DNA of 64,000 bases, from the NCBI RefSeq assembly GCF_964340395.1, contig NC_135565.1:15555709-15619708 (forward strand), in the 5' to 3' direction. Both the position numbers and the translations under genes were made by a program. Below the pieces are notes generated by a model. That model saw nothing but the letters and a program-made list of their open reading frames with translations. It did no database searches and had not been told where the DNA came from. The DNA comes from Glandiceps talaboti. Lineage: Eukaryota; Hemichordata; Enteropneusta; Spengelidae. Positions 11,677 to 24,100 of the stretch are shown here, piece by piece (positions within the stretch are counted from its first letter, which is position 1; every line of letters begins with the position of its first letter).

Positions 11677-13634
11677 TTACTTATCTCTGACCATCTCTGG
11701 ACACATGTATGATAACATCATTTCTACTTGTTGCTTGATAATATACATTGGCATATGAACTACATTGGGTTCATGATGAGACAATACCATATCCCATACA
11801 TCAATAAACCTAACTCCAATACCAGCAAAGACTCGTCGTATCATTCTGTTCTGATCATACAGGATCCAGTCACTACTGTGAACCCGTTGATTTATCTGAT
11901 CGTTCTCTCGTGGGTTGGATAACCGAATCAGTACCATTGACCCTGGACAGCGATTAAGAAATCTAACAATGGCTAATTTGGCTTGGAAGAGTCTCTCAAT
12001 GTATGGTCTTGTCGTCCAGGATGCGAAATGAAAACTGAAGTTCACGATGAATACAGCAGTGCTATTATTGCATACTTCCTGAGGTATTGTATCGATGACA
12101 TCGCTTTCAAAGTTTACACTGGTCACTGGCTGAACAAAGCGACCCAATCTTAAAGCAAGGAATGTGAATGTCTTGAAGATCGGGAAGTCAAATTTAAAAC
12201 TTCTGGAGACTTGGCCCATTGTTGAACCCCCATAAATGTATAGACGTTTATTTAAAAGACAAGTTTTGACTTCTTCATCACTCCATTGTTGACTTCTACA
12301 CATCAATGGAACAAAGGTTGTGTTATCAGCCCAGTATCCATCTGAAAGTGGTACAGGTATATCAGGGCCACACGGTGGTAGTTTTAGTTGAACAATTGGA
12401 CCTGCAATAATCAAAATATGTGAATGCAAATCATATCCGTTGTAGTGTTAAAGTCACGTGGTATTAGTTCATTATGCATTAATATCTACATAACATTAGG
12501 AATGTTACTTTTAATGTCTAGTGCGAAGATTGTTCAATGAAATATGATCGTACACTCATTATGCAAATCAGGGCAATTTCGTTACAAAAACATTAAATAA
12601 AAAATTAATGGGCGAATTGGACTAAAAAACTGATGAGGATATTTCTACGAGTGGCTAAGTAAGGATTGATTAAAAACAAGCTGATCCATTGTTCATATGC
12701 AAATAAAGTCTACACAATCTCAACTCATAAACGTGGTAAATTTTAATTGTTCTGAAACTTTATTGGGAAGTTGTCAAAGTGACTGAAGTTTAGAGTTAAA
12801 ATTGTTCAAGAAATGCTGATGTTAATGTACTTATAAATGAGAATTTAACATCAAATTTTATGACGTCAACTTAAACTTAAAAAAATCCTGGCATCTCATG
12901 ATCAGTGTCAAATTATTTTCAGATGCCTCTTGGGGTATCCAAATCGAGAGCTGTTCAACTCAAGGCAATCTTTCTGTGGATATGCAAATTTGGTGAAAAC
13001 ATTAAAAGTACAACAATATTTTGGCAGATGGGATTGAAAGGTGTGGTTCTATTGTAACAAGCTAATGTCATTGTTGAATATACCTATCGGTATGAAATAG
13101 CAAGTGGCAAACAAGAATCATATAATATAACTGATTAAACGTAGTTATATATCTAACTATTAAAATCATGCTTAGTCCCATTTAATACTGGAAGAAGTAA
13201 CATTACGTTTGGGGGGGGGGGGGTTCATAAATTAACTATTTCCATTGGCTTTCCGACTCAAAGAAATAGTCTTTATATAATAGCTTTTGGGATGGTGAAC
13301 GTTTTATCTAGTTTGTTCAATCACCAATAAACTTGATTAAAGATATTTTCTTACCAGTAAAAATGGCTTTCAAATCAGCGTGTTGTAATCTGCCGTTGTA
13401 TATCCCACTAAAGATATTTAAAAAAAATATATATATCAGCACATCGTCAAATTCATTCATACAGACTAAAGATGGCAGAAGTACAGAAAATACTCAACGT
13501 ATTTGGCAATAGGTAATATTACTCTTTCACTGTTATATCCAAAGCTAATATTTATACCATTACCATTATTGTATGTTTGTCGATTGCATACCTTTCTTTG
13601 TCTCTCTGTCTCTGCCTACCTGCCTGCCTGCCTT

Positions 13635-13669
<35 letters not shown>

Positions 13670-16600
13670 GCCTGTCTGTTTGTCGGTGTACCAATACCTC
13701 ACAAGAACGCTAGCTGGAATAGATGGATTCAAGTGAAATTTGGTATTTGGGTATTGTGTATTTTTAACTCAAGAAGTATGTGCTTTGTGGCCTGGAAGCA
13801 TGTTGAATACCTGTCACGAAAGCCAAAGTGTTAATTGTATGTATAAACCTAAACTTACTTAACATACGATCTGTATGTACTTCTCAAAATATGGCACGAT
13901 AATTAAACTTATTGAACGTTATTATAGGCGTATTACTTCATTTTACGAATACGAAAAAAACAAGACACCATTAGTTTAAAGTATGTTTGTGTGGGGCTTT
14001 TTCGCATATGATATAATAGCAGTTTTCACTTATTAAATCGCAGTCTAATGTCTCACTGTGACACAAAAGTCACAATAATTTGATGTCACAATGAAGGAAA
14101 TATAGGTAGGTAGTATAATTATTAGCTCCACAGGTATAATTTATGAAAATTCAGGAAAAGATAATGGTGATATAGATTGTTTTGACTCTTCAGGCATATT
14201 TTTTTCTTGGTGGATGGGGAGTGAGGGCAGGGGTGGGAGGGAAGTGACGTAGATGCAAGTTTTCACATACAAAATCCTTATTTTTTTCTTTCGAAAGCAT
14301 TCAACCATCTGGTATATGTATAGTTAAGGATACATATAACTGGTAGAAAAAAGAAAATTGTTCATAGCCCTTTCAATCGTGGATTCTTACTTTACATCGA
14401 CCTTAACAATTTAGGATCATTACCTTTCAAAGAGCGATGTCGATCCGGCGATCCTTGCTGTTGTCACCCTCTGTAGGGCTGTGAAGAAATGACTAATGCT
14501 GACAACGTTTTCACAGGTGAAGTTCTCAGGTCGTTTACAAATATATACAGTTTTTCCTAATGCAATCGGATTGGTAAATTCACACACATCTTCCCAAGTA
14601 CCGTCACTTAATATGGAACAGTTCGTTATTTCAGAGATGTTACCGATGCCGAATGCTGCCTGCCAAACACCCTGTGGTTCAGTCTTTAAAATATCATTTT
14701 TCAGGAACAATATGGCTTCTCGAGTAAATGCCAAGTTGATATAAAAATCTGCAGTGCCTTGCCAGGCAGCGTAGAAGTACACACTGTATGTGCCATTACC
14801 ATAATCAACAACTCGTCCAGCAGTACGCTTTTCAAGTCCTGCATTATGCATGACAGTCTCAAAAAAGTCCCCTCCTCGTTGTCGTCGTCGGCCACTATTA
14901 TCATAAGCTTCGATGACTATGTGTACATAGTCTCCTGTTTTGAATTTAGACTTCCCTTCAAAGAAATATGCCCTGAAATAAAAGGGATGAAAATGTAGTT
15001 ATCAGGGATTTGTCCTTTGCGTTGGTAATAATATTACAAAATATTCCTCAACGATAATCTGCTGTCTTAAATATGGCCACAGCTATAGTGAAAAGTGACT
15101 TTTTATTTTTGATTTTTAGATTAGAAAACACTTTACTGGATATTTATATCTATATTTCTCCAAAAATGTGTAATAATACCTATAGTGACAAATGACTTTT
15201 TATTTTTTATTTTTAAATTAGAAAATTACTTTACGATATATTTATATCTATATTTCCCAAAAAATGTGCAATAATACTGATCAAGTCAGGATCTGTAACT
15301 CATTATTGAGCAAAACTGAAAGCAAGTGTAAAAAGTTTGCTATCATACGTACAAGGAGCGAATGATGGGCGAATGGTTAGAGTGGCTTCGAGCCCCAGTT
15401 CAATCATATTTATTCCTGAAAATTGCTTAATATTTTTAACATCGCCGGTTAAGCTCATACATACCTTGTTGTTTGAATAGATGTCATTCCCATTTTACCA
15501 TTACTAACAGCAAGGGGATAATATGGGTTAGTGGTTAATGCAGCAGTCGTATTCCCATCTTCTAGTTCTGTTTCTCCTCTACTAATGTTAAGAGGACGAT
15601 GTGGTTCATTTATTGGTGCATGCATCGTACTATGTTCAAAAGTCCATTCCAATTCGTTAACTATTTCAAGCCAGCCAAGAGAAAATCCAGAGTAGGCGCT
15701 ATAAAATGACGTATCATCTTTGTTGTTTTCACAGGAAATCGTTTGTTGTCTACTAATGCCAGAGTCAACATGACGTACTCCCGCCTTTAATGATGGATCT
15801 TGGGCATTTGGACGACCAGGACAATGACACTCAGTATCCATAGCATGGAATACCTTTTTGTACACAGACTGAAATAAATGGACATTGAATATCAATGGCA
15901 CCTTTAGTTGTGTAACTTATCAACTACTCAATACACTACACTATAAGGTTGAACCATCATAGCATTCTACCAACTAGTTATATATGGTATATTACATTGT
16001 TCTTGAGCACGATGGACAAGCGAGGGCACACTTGTCTACCAGAAATTATATGTTTTGGTATTTAATAAATGCCATGCACCATACATGCCGCGCACTGCGA
16101 AGGTATGCATACAGATATATCTCGTGGAACATACCACTTTCTGTGTGGTCATACTCGAGCGATTAATTAAGAAATAATTAGTTGTTATTCTCTTAAAAAG
16201 TACAATTAACAGTTGTGATTCTTGTCCGCGTACTCCAGCATTTCGGCGAGAAAGTGGTGATTTGAAAATGTTAGGTCGGCCGAACGTCAATCCACAAATT
16301 ATGCCTGAATGCCTAGCACATTGGAATTCGTGATTTACAGCGATATACAACAATCAGAGAGTGGTTCATGCAAATTGAAATTACAGTATTAAACATATCA
16401 TCAAGTGAAAATAAAATATTCCTTTATTGCAATGTTACAGAAATGGAGTTAAACTTGCTATTTTCAAATTTTGTTCGCTATCATGCAAAAATGTGAATTC
16501 AAATTTTGAAATTCACATATTGACAAACAGGTCTGTACATGTAACACTAACTTATATCGTTGTATTTCTACCGTGGTATCTGATTGTGTTTACTGAACGA

Positions 16601-17146
16601 ACATGTTTTCGCCATTGTGTATTTAAATAAATAATGTGCTAGTTGAACTGTGTACATCGACACAAGTTATAAATTAGAGGTTGCAGTTGGTTGCAAACCT
16701 TTAGGTTAAGATGTCAACTTCAGAAGAGGTCCATAGTTTACCTTACTTTATATATCTTTGTTATCAAGGACAATTGATGTATTGATGTATTAATACTGAT
16801 TTAATTTTCAATTTCATTTCGCTTAGAACGGGGAGGCAGGGGAGGTGTCTGATTACTAAGTGTAAGAATTTAGTTTTTTTTATCCAACATTGAACTAATA
16901 ATCTCGCCCCTTAGCTATCTCACTCAAGCAGAGTATCTTTAAATTAGACCCACATGTATAACGCGGAAAGTACATATACTGTAATAGTACATTAATTTTC
17001 AAATATTGTCAGTTAGTCACAAAGGTGACCGTGCATATTAGACTTACCTTGTCTTTCAAGTTCAGCAAGGTAAGACATATAAACGCCAGAATCATTATTA
17101 ACAAAAACAAGAATTTAAAATGTGGTATTGCTGAAGAGGAAGCCAT
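11677..17146 (-). CDS. NXPE-like: NXPE family protein, copy 2
   Basis: Coding exons 17048-17146, 15465-15868, 14424-14972, 13355-13407 and 11677-12401 have exactly the same lengths and phases as NXPE-1 (99, 404, 549, 53, 725 bases; about 609 residues). All frames are open. Signal anchor, neurexophilin-like region (GRVVDYGNGTYSVYFYAAWQ) and PC-esterase-like domain are retained. The nucleophile loop again reads IYGGSTMGQ, and the late motif is NVVHMP instead of NDVHMP. Differences from copy 1 are scattered substitutions (for example AIPHFK for GVPHFK in exon 1). Intron 4 carries about 640 extra bases and intron 2 a 97-base tandem duplication. Exon 1 and its promoter region occur a second time at 18887-18985, so the transcript may start at either. 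Product role is as for copy 1. Confidence 0.88.
12627..13265. other. Sequence present in NXPE-2 intron 4 but absent from NXPE-1
   Basis: Flanking sequence (left GGCGAATTGGACTAAA, right TAGTCTTTATATAATAGC) is continuous in copy 1 at about 3580-3610. The extra sequence is AT-rich with a G run near 13211 and no open frame. I see no inverted ends, poly-A tail or clear target duplication, so insertion in copy 2 or deletion in copy 1 are both possible. Confidence 0.6.
15084..15277. repeat. 97-base tandem duplication in NXPE-2 intron 2
   Basis: The segment starting CTATAGTGAAAAGTGACTTT is followed at once by a diverged second copy starting CTATAGTGACAAATGACTTT. NXPE-1 has only one copy at about 5435-5530, so the event followed the gene duplication. 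Confidence 0.75.
16780..16910. mobile_element. Remnant of the MITE-like element in NXPE-2 intron 1
   Basis: Retains only the right part of the element found whole at 7012-7406, ending with the inverted repeat that contains CAACATTGAACTA and ATCTCGCCCC. The left inverted repeat and most of the interior are missing. A second copy lies at about 18619-18749 through the later tandem duplication. Confidence 0.6.
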
Positions 17147-17727
17147 GGTGATACGTGCAGTACACTACTACAATGTAATATTTCAACCCGTGGAGTATAT
17201 AAGTCTGGCTGAATGATATTCTCAGCTGTTACCGACTCTAATAGATTTTAAAACCAGGATATAAACTGAATGCTTAAAATAAGGCATTTCGATCAGATTC
17301 TGTTCAGATTGTGAAACATACATCATGGTATATCACTTAATTCGTAAATCACTGCTGCCCAGTGAGGCCCTTTTGTTCAGTATTCCGCGAAGCATTTAGC
17401 AGAAATATTTGATTGACAGCTCCATTGATTGTGCAATGTTTTAAAATGGTCCAAAGTTTAGTGAAAAGAATATTGATTTTTTCGACATGGAGCGCACAGA
17501 GCGTGGTAAACGCCCGTGGAACACATTATTGACTTGTAATGATAGCATTACTAAATCCACGCAATATTTCGAAATTCTCGCCTTATTTGCCACAGCGCTT
17601 TGATGAAATTAAAGATTAACTTTTGTGAAAGAAAATGCTAGGTCAGTCTGCGTGTATTATGTATAATACTCACAATTGGGCAACCCGTTTTTGAGAAAAC
17701 GAAGACAGAGAAACAGACTTTCTCTCG

Positions 17728-17771
<44 letters not shown>

Positions 17772-18886
17772 TATCGTCATGGCCATACTCTAACCTTTCC
17801 TTGCATAAAATATCCTATACATTTAGATATTACTAGGCTGTCAGTTTGCGCCGTTTGTGACAGTTTTAATAGTTCTAACGTAAATATTGGATTATGTCTT
17901 ACTACTCCCAAATCACAAAAATCCTAACACCAGCTGGCACTGTTGCAGTGCTTGGAAATCGGTTTTTGTATCTGTGCACGCATCTTTATTTGTTCGTTTG
18001 TAACAGGAAGAAGGCAGAGATCACCTGATCCAAACATTGCAATAATGGAAAACATTTTTTTTAAAATTATTTTGAAAGGATAAAACCTAAATGACCTTTG
18101 ACCTACTTTCTAGGCAATAATTATTAGTATTCCTATGTCTGATTGTTCCTGCTCGACTGCAGGCGGGTGCCATTTCATCTAAATCGACAGACTGGGCAGC
18201 AAATTCATTTGCCGTTCACGTTGCCCCACTCGACAGACTACAATGTAGATGTAACAGTTCAAATATAGATATTCATTAATTTTCAGATATATTCTTAACA
18301 TTCAAATGTTTGTTCGCTATCATGCAAAAATGTGAATTCAAATTTTGAAATTCACATATTGACAAACAGGTCTGTACATGTAACACTAACTTATATCGTT
18401 GTATTTCTACCGTGGTATCTGATTGTGTTTACTGAACGAACATGTTTTCGCCATTGTGTATTTAAATAAATAATGTGCTAGTTGAACTGTGTACATCGAC
18501 ACAAGTTATAAATTAGAGGTTGCAGTTGGTTGCAAACCTTTAGGTTAAGATGTCAACTTCAGAAGAGGTCCATAGTTTACCTTACTTTATATATCTTTGT
18601 TATCAAGGACAATTGATGTATTGATGTATTAATACTGATTTAATTTTCAATTTCATTTCGCTTAGAACGGGGAGGCAGGGGAGGTGTCTGATTACTAAGT
18701 GTAAGAATTTAGTTTTTTTTATCCAACATTGAACTAATAATCTCGCCCCTTAGCTATCTCACTCAAGCAGAGTATCTTTAAATTAGACCCACATGTATAA
18801 CGCGGAAAGTACATATACTGTAATAGTACATTAATTTTCAAATATTGTCAGTTAGTCACAAAGGTGACCGTGCATATTAGACTTAC

Positions 18887-18985
18887 CTTGTCTTTCAAGT
18901 TCAGCAAGGTAAGACATATAAACGCCAGAATCATTATTAACAAAAACAAGAATTTAAAATGTGGTATTGCTGAAGAGGAAGCCAT
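18887..18985 (-). CDS. NXPE-like: Duplicate first coding exon of NXPE-2 (distal alternative start)
   Basis: Identical in sequence to the exon at 17048-17146: ATG, signal-anchor segment (FKFLFLLIMILAFICLTLL) and a GTAAGTC donor after Lys 33. Because this exon ends in phase 0, it could splice straight to 15868 and give the same protein from a second, distal promoter. Splicing to the proximal exon 1 is unlikely, as that exon has no evident acceptor before its ATG. Whether it is expressed is unknown. Confidence 0.7.
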
Positions 18986-20272
18986 GGTGATACGTGCAGT
19001 ACACTACTACAATGTAATATTTCAACCCGTGGAGTATATAAGTCTGGCTGAATGATATTCTCAGCTGTTACCGACTCTAATAGATTTTAAAACCAGGATA
19101 TAAACTGAATGCTTAAAATAAGGCATTTCGATCAGATTCTGTTCAGATTGTGAAACATACATCATGGTATATCACTTAATTCGTAAATCACTGCTGCCCA
19201 GTGAGGCCCTTTTGTTCAGTATTCCGCGAAGCATTTAGCAGAAATATTTGATTGACAGCTCCATTGATTGTGCAATGTTTTAAAATGGTCCAAAGTTTAG
19301 TGAAAAGAATATTGATTTTTTCGACATGGAGCGCACAGAGCGTGGTAAACGCCCGTGGAACACATTATTGACTTGTAATGATAGCATTACTAAATCCACG
19401 CAATATTTCGAAATTCTCGCCTTATTTGCCACAGCGCTTTGATGAAATTAAAGATTAACTTTTGTGAAAGAAAATGCTAGGTCAGTCTGCGTGTATTATG
19501 TATAATACTCACAATTGGGCAACCCGTTTTTGAGAAAACGAAGACAGAGAAACAGACTTTCTCTCGCTCACACACACACACACACACACAAATATCGTCA
19601 TGGCCATACTCTAACCTTTCCTTGCATAAAATATCCTATACATTTAGATATTACTAGGCTGTCAGTTTGCGCCGTTTGTGACAGTTTTAATAGTTCTAAC
19701 GTAAATATTGGATTATGTCTTACTACTCCCAAATCACAAAAATCCTAACACCAGCTGGCACTGTTGCAGTGCTTGGAAATCGGTTTTTGTATCTGTGCAC
19801 GCATCTTTATTTGTTCGTTTGTAACAGGAAGAAGGCAGAGATCACCTGATCCAAACATTGCAATAATGGAAAACATTTTTTTAAAATTATTTTGAAAGGA
19901 TAAAACCTAAATGACCTTTGACCTACTTTCTAGGCAATAATTATTAGTATTCCTATGTCTGATTGTTCCTGCTCGACTGCAGGCGGGTGCCATTTCATCT
20001 AAATCGACAGACTGGGCAGCAAATTCATTTGCCGTTCACGTTGCCCCACTCGACAGACTACAATGTAGATGTAACAGTTCAAATATAGATATTCATTAAT
20101 TTTCAGATATATTCTTAACATTCAAATGTATCGGCTAAACCAATGACAGTAAAGTGTTACTAGAGAGAAAGGAAAGTTTTGATGAGTGACGTCATAACGT
20201 GACGTGTTATATTAGTGCAATGCACGAAGTAAAACAACAAGACAAATTCATCAGCTATGTGATTTATTCAAT

Positions 20273-20278
20273 ATCATT
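20273..20278 (-). terminator. Probable polyadenylation signal of gene C
   Basis: AATAAA on the minus strand about 130 bases beyond the stop codon of arylsulfatase C. The stretch 20129-20408 holds only this 3' untranslated sequence. Confidence 0.5.
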
Positions 20279-20408
20279 GACCAGTTCTCAGCATTTTTAA
20301 ACTGAACCAAGAAACAGATTAGAAAACATATACACTGCACGGCTCAACCTTCGCTGACGTACTTGAAAAATGCGAAATACCTGGCACTCGAGTCAATTCG
20401 TCATTGAA

Positions 20409-21089
20409 TTAAAAATATTGACCATATTTCTCTACGTCCGCGGGACATGACGGATCAACCCATGAATCCCATGCCCCGTGATGCTTTGCGGGGTCAGCGG
20501 CTGGATCATTGTCCGGAAACATCGGCTCTACAGCAGTAGCATCATATTTGTCCAATACCGATAGAAGTCGCTGCAAAATATCTGAAGAGAAAAACAAACA
20601 AAATTAAGAAAATGATAAACAGAATGATATTATTTGATCATATTACATCATACCATTAACAGAAATGATACTACGTGTAAGTTACTAATCTATCGTATCA
20701 TCGTAAACTACAGGCCTCTTAAAGACACCGTCCAAAACCTACGCATGCTCGCCAGAGTGTCAGAAGAAACGTGTTTCATTGTGTTATCAGTCGTTCAAAG
20801 AAAATGAACAATTCTGAAAATATTGCCCATACGTACCTGGTTGTGATTCGGCCAAGTTGTTGAACTCACATGGATCTTTACTAATGTCAAATAAGCAGGG
20901 TTTTATATTTGGTTGACAATTCTGTAATGCATCGTCTGGTCTTTGTCCACAATCAATAACTAAAGGAGAATCCAGGTCTTCTATTTGCATAAGAATATCT
21001 GGCAAAGACATAACAAATTTAATCTATTTCATACATACATAAATACACCCATACACACATACATAATACATCCACAGACAGACAGAGTC

Positions 21090-21126
<37 letters not shown>

Positions 21127-24100
21127 GTCAGACAGACAGACAGACAGACAGACAGACACAAACAAACAAACAAACGAACGAACGAGCAAACAAACAAGCA
21201 AGCAAACAAGTAAGTAAGCAAGCAAATAAACAAACAAACAAACAAACAAACAAACAAACAAACAAACAAACAAACCAAAGGAACAAATAGACAAGCGACG
21301 AGCCAGAAGATTGCTTACCAGGCCATTGAAATAAATACCTTGTGTTAGTTCATCTGGACGATACCAGCTGTTATTTTGTCCATGTACTTCTCCTACAACA
21401 ATCTTATAGTCGCCAACTCGTAAAGCAGCTACTTGGAATATTGGATCAATATTGTGAAGAATCTCTGTCCTCGGAGAAGGTACGCCACTATGGAAAGGTT
21501 AAAGGTCAACATAGTCTTGTTATTCGTGCATAGATGTTTGTTATCTTATCTAGATATACTAATGTTTGATGTATTACAAAGCTGAAATTGATTCGGTGTA
21601 TAATCACCATTTATAATGTCTGGACATTTATATGATTCTCTTCATTATTAAGAACGGTTTGTTGGTTTTCCATGTATAATATTTTGACTGGGTAATCCAG
21701 CAAGTACCGAGATTTATACTGGCGATCCACATTTTTCATACCTCGTCTAAACACAGTTGTGTGTATGCACATACATCGTTCAAATTTTTTTAATGATGAC
21801 AATATGCGTAAAATCTACCATGCAATCTAATGCGGGCAAACACATGATAATTGTTAACCAAGTTACTTGGTGTATATAGTTTGCTTACTTTGCAATAGTG
21901 TCCCACAGATCAAAACCATCCAAATTATCTGGTAGATCTGTCATATCGCCCCCAGCGGCGTGATATAGAGTAGGTACCCAGTCAGTGAGATGCATTAATC
22001 CTGTCATAACACGAGGTTGACCCTTGAGATTTAGCAACGGACTGTGGATGAATGCTGTTCCCCGTATACCGCCCTCCCATAGACTATTCTTGCCTCCTCT
22101 CAATGGCCAGTTTGATGCATCGTTGTTATCATAACCATCGATAGCGCCACCGTTGTCAGTAGTTACAATGATAATGGAGTTGTCATACATGTTATTGTCT
22201 TTCAAAGCTTGTACGACACGACTTGTTGAATCGTCCAACGCTGCCACCATTCCTGGTTAGACATACACACAAAATGAACACGCATTAGTACGGTTATAAC
22301 TTATACCTCATGTACCCAAGTCTTATTAAACGTAACTATGTACAAGGGGATACAATACAATACTATACAACACAACACAACACAACACAGCACAACACGA
22401 TGCAATACAATACGATACGATACGATACGACACGACACGACACGACACGACACGACACAATTAGTACAATACAATACAATACAATACAATACAATACAAT
22501 ACAATATAATACAATACGGCACAACTGTAACGCTTTAGTATATTCAGATACATGCACATACTTTACGAAAGGCGTTCAGATTAAATTTGGCAAATAATGT
22601 GGCAAATACCGGGGGCAAATACTCATAAAGTAAACCCCATTGCTACACAGGGCTGTAATGCTATATACCTGCAAGTTGTTGTCGCGTCTCACTTTCAAGG
22701 AAATCGTATCCATTAGTGTAGACATCAGGAGCTTCTAATGGATGTATGGTATTACCTCTAATAACAGCAGTGTGGCATAAATACATGAACATAGGCTGAA
22801 AGACATACAAACCATAAAATACATCATGTTTAACAAAATGAGTTTGGCTCAGACTAATACAGTGGTCTGACATGTTGGTAATATATTAAAGCAATATAGC
22901 TTATTTATTCAAGCACGTGCAGCCTTTTCCAATAATTTCTCGACACGTCTCCTTTCCATTTTTAAAGAAAAATCTATCAAAAATAATTCATGCATATCAT
23001 TATTGATAATAGTCTTTATGTATCAATGCTAATCATGTAAACAAATTCCTACAAACCAGGGGGTTTTCCTGTAAGAAGTTGATTAAAACTTCGAATACTT
23101 ATTAATCTTTGAATTTTTGATAATTTAGATATGCACAGAGATGATGCCTTATCATTTTTGCTATAGAGTAGACATTGATACCACGAACATAATATAACAT
23201 AGTCACAGTGACGTGATCATGTAAACAATAAGAGCGTGACATCATCAAGAACTTAGCTTATTACTTAATAAAGTTTCATACATATTATGAACATGATAAA
23301 GGCATCACTTGATGATAAAATAATTGCCTTTCATTAAACATAACAGGTCAGTGCGTTTTTTGACGATGAGGGTGCCCTAAATCTCACCTTATCTGAATTG
23401 GCGCTCTGGTCGATGATAGTAAGGGCTTCAGAGGTCAAAAGCTCAGTAATATAATATCCATATGTTGTATAGTCCAGTTCGTCATTTCTCCTGAAGTCAA
23501 AACCCCACGTTCCAGTAGGTTTGTTCTGTTCATGAAACAGTAAACAAACATAATATAATATGTCTCATTCGGATACAAACATCCGGGATACTTTCTAGGC
23601 AAGCGGAGCTTATTATCAACCGCACGCGGGCAAGACATGATAAAAATAATCCCTCGTGAAAATTGTGATTTTCGTGAGATTCTCACATAGTTTGTCAATC
23701 TAACTGGCTGAAATTGTTTATTATCAAATTCAGAATCATCCCCTATAATATAATGTTGAATTGGCACGTAAAAACAATATTAAATCACCGATATGACCGT
23801 TTTCATCTTCGGATTGGAAGGTTATCCGTCCACTTTGCATCCGATGAATTACTACATAGCTTGTTACACATAACAGTAGACGCCAGTCACTACACTCGAA
23901 ATACACACATTGTCGGAAGTACTGCTACCCGCAAAGTTGGAAACTATACATTCATGACAAACCTATCGACAGGCATGAACGCCCATAATGGGATTGTTAC
24001 ATATAATGTAGGTGACATCTATATGAAAATGGCTGGCCTATCTGATCCCTCATTGTGACAAATCTCATCTATAAATCCCATTGATTAAACAAAATGGCTG

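Larger units (their letters stand above)
16466..20128. repeat. 1.84-kb tandem duplication covering NXPE-2 promoter and exon 1
   Basis: Unit 1 is about 16466-18304 and unit 2 about 18305-20128. Matching bases are offset by 1839. In the stretches I compared, the only differences were a (CA)n tract (40 bases at 17730-17769 against 22 at 19569-19590) and one T in a T run near 18055. The junctions share TTCAAAT. Each unit includes exon 1 with its start codon, the TATA-like element, the MITE remnant and about 1 kb of upstream sequence. Confidence 0.93.

Noticed and set aside
12626-12665. CTGATGAG near the start of the extra NXPE-2 intron sequence, as in a hammerhead ribozyme core
   Set aside because: No matching GAAA core strand or closing stems at the right distance.
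16036-16353. 105-codon minus-strand frame inside NXPE-2
   Set aside because: Lies in intron 1 in both copies, but the frame is not equally open in copy 1 and shows no domain.
23714-24058. 114-codon plus-strand frame in gene C intron 4
   Set aside because: Opposite strand, within an intron, no recognised domain.
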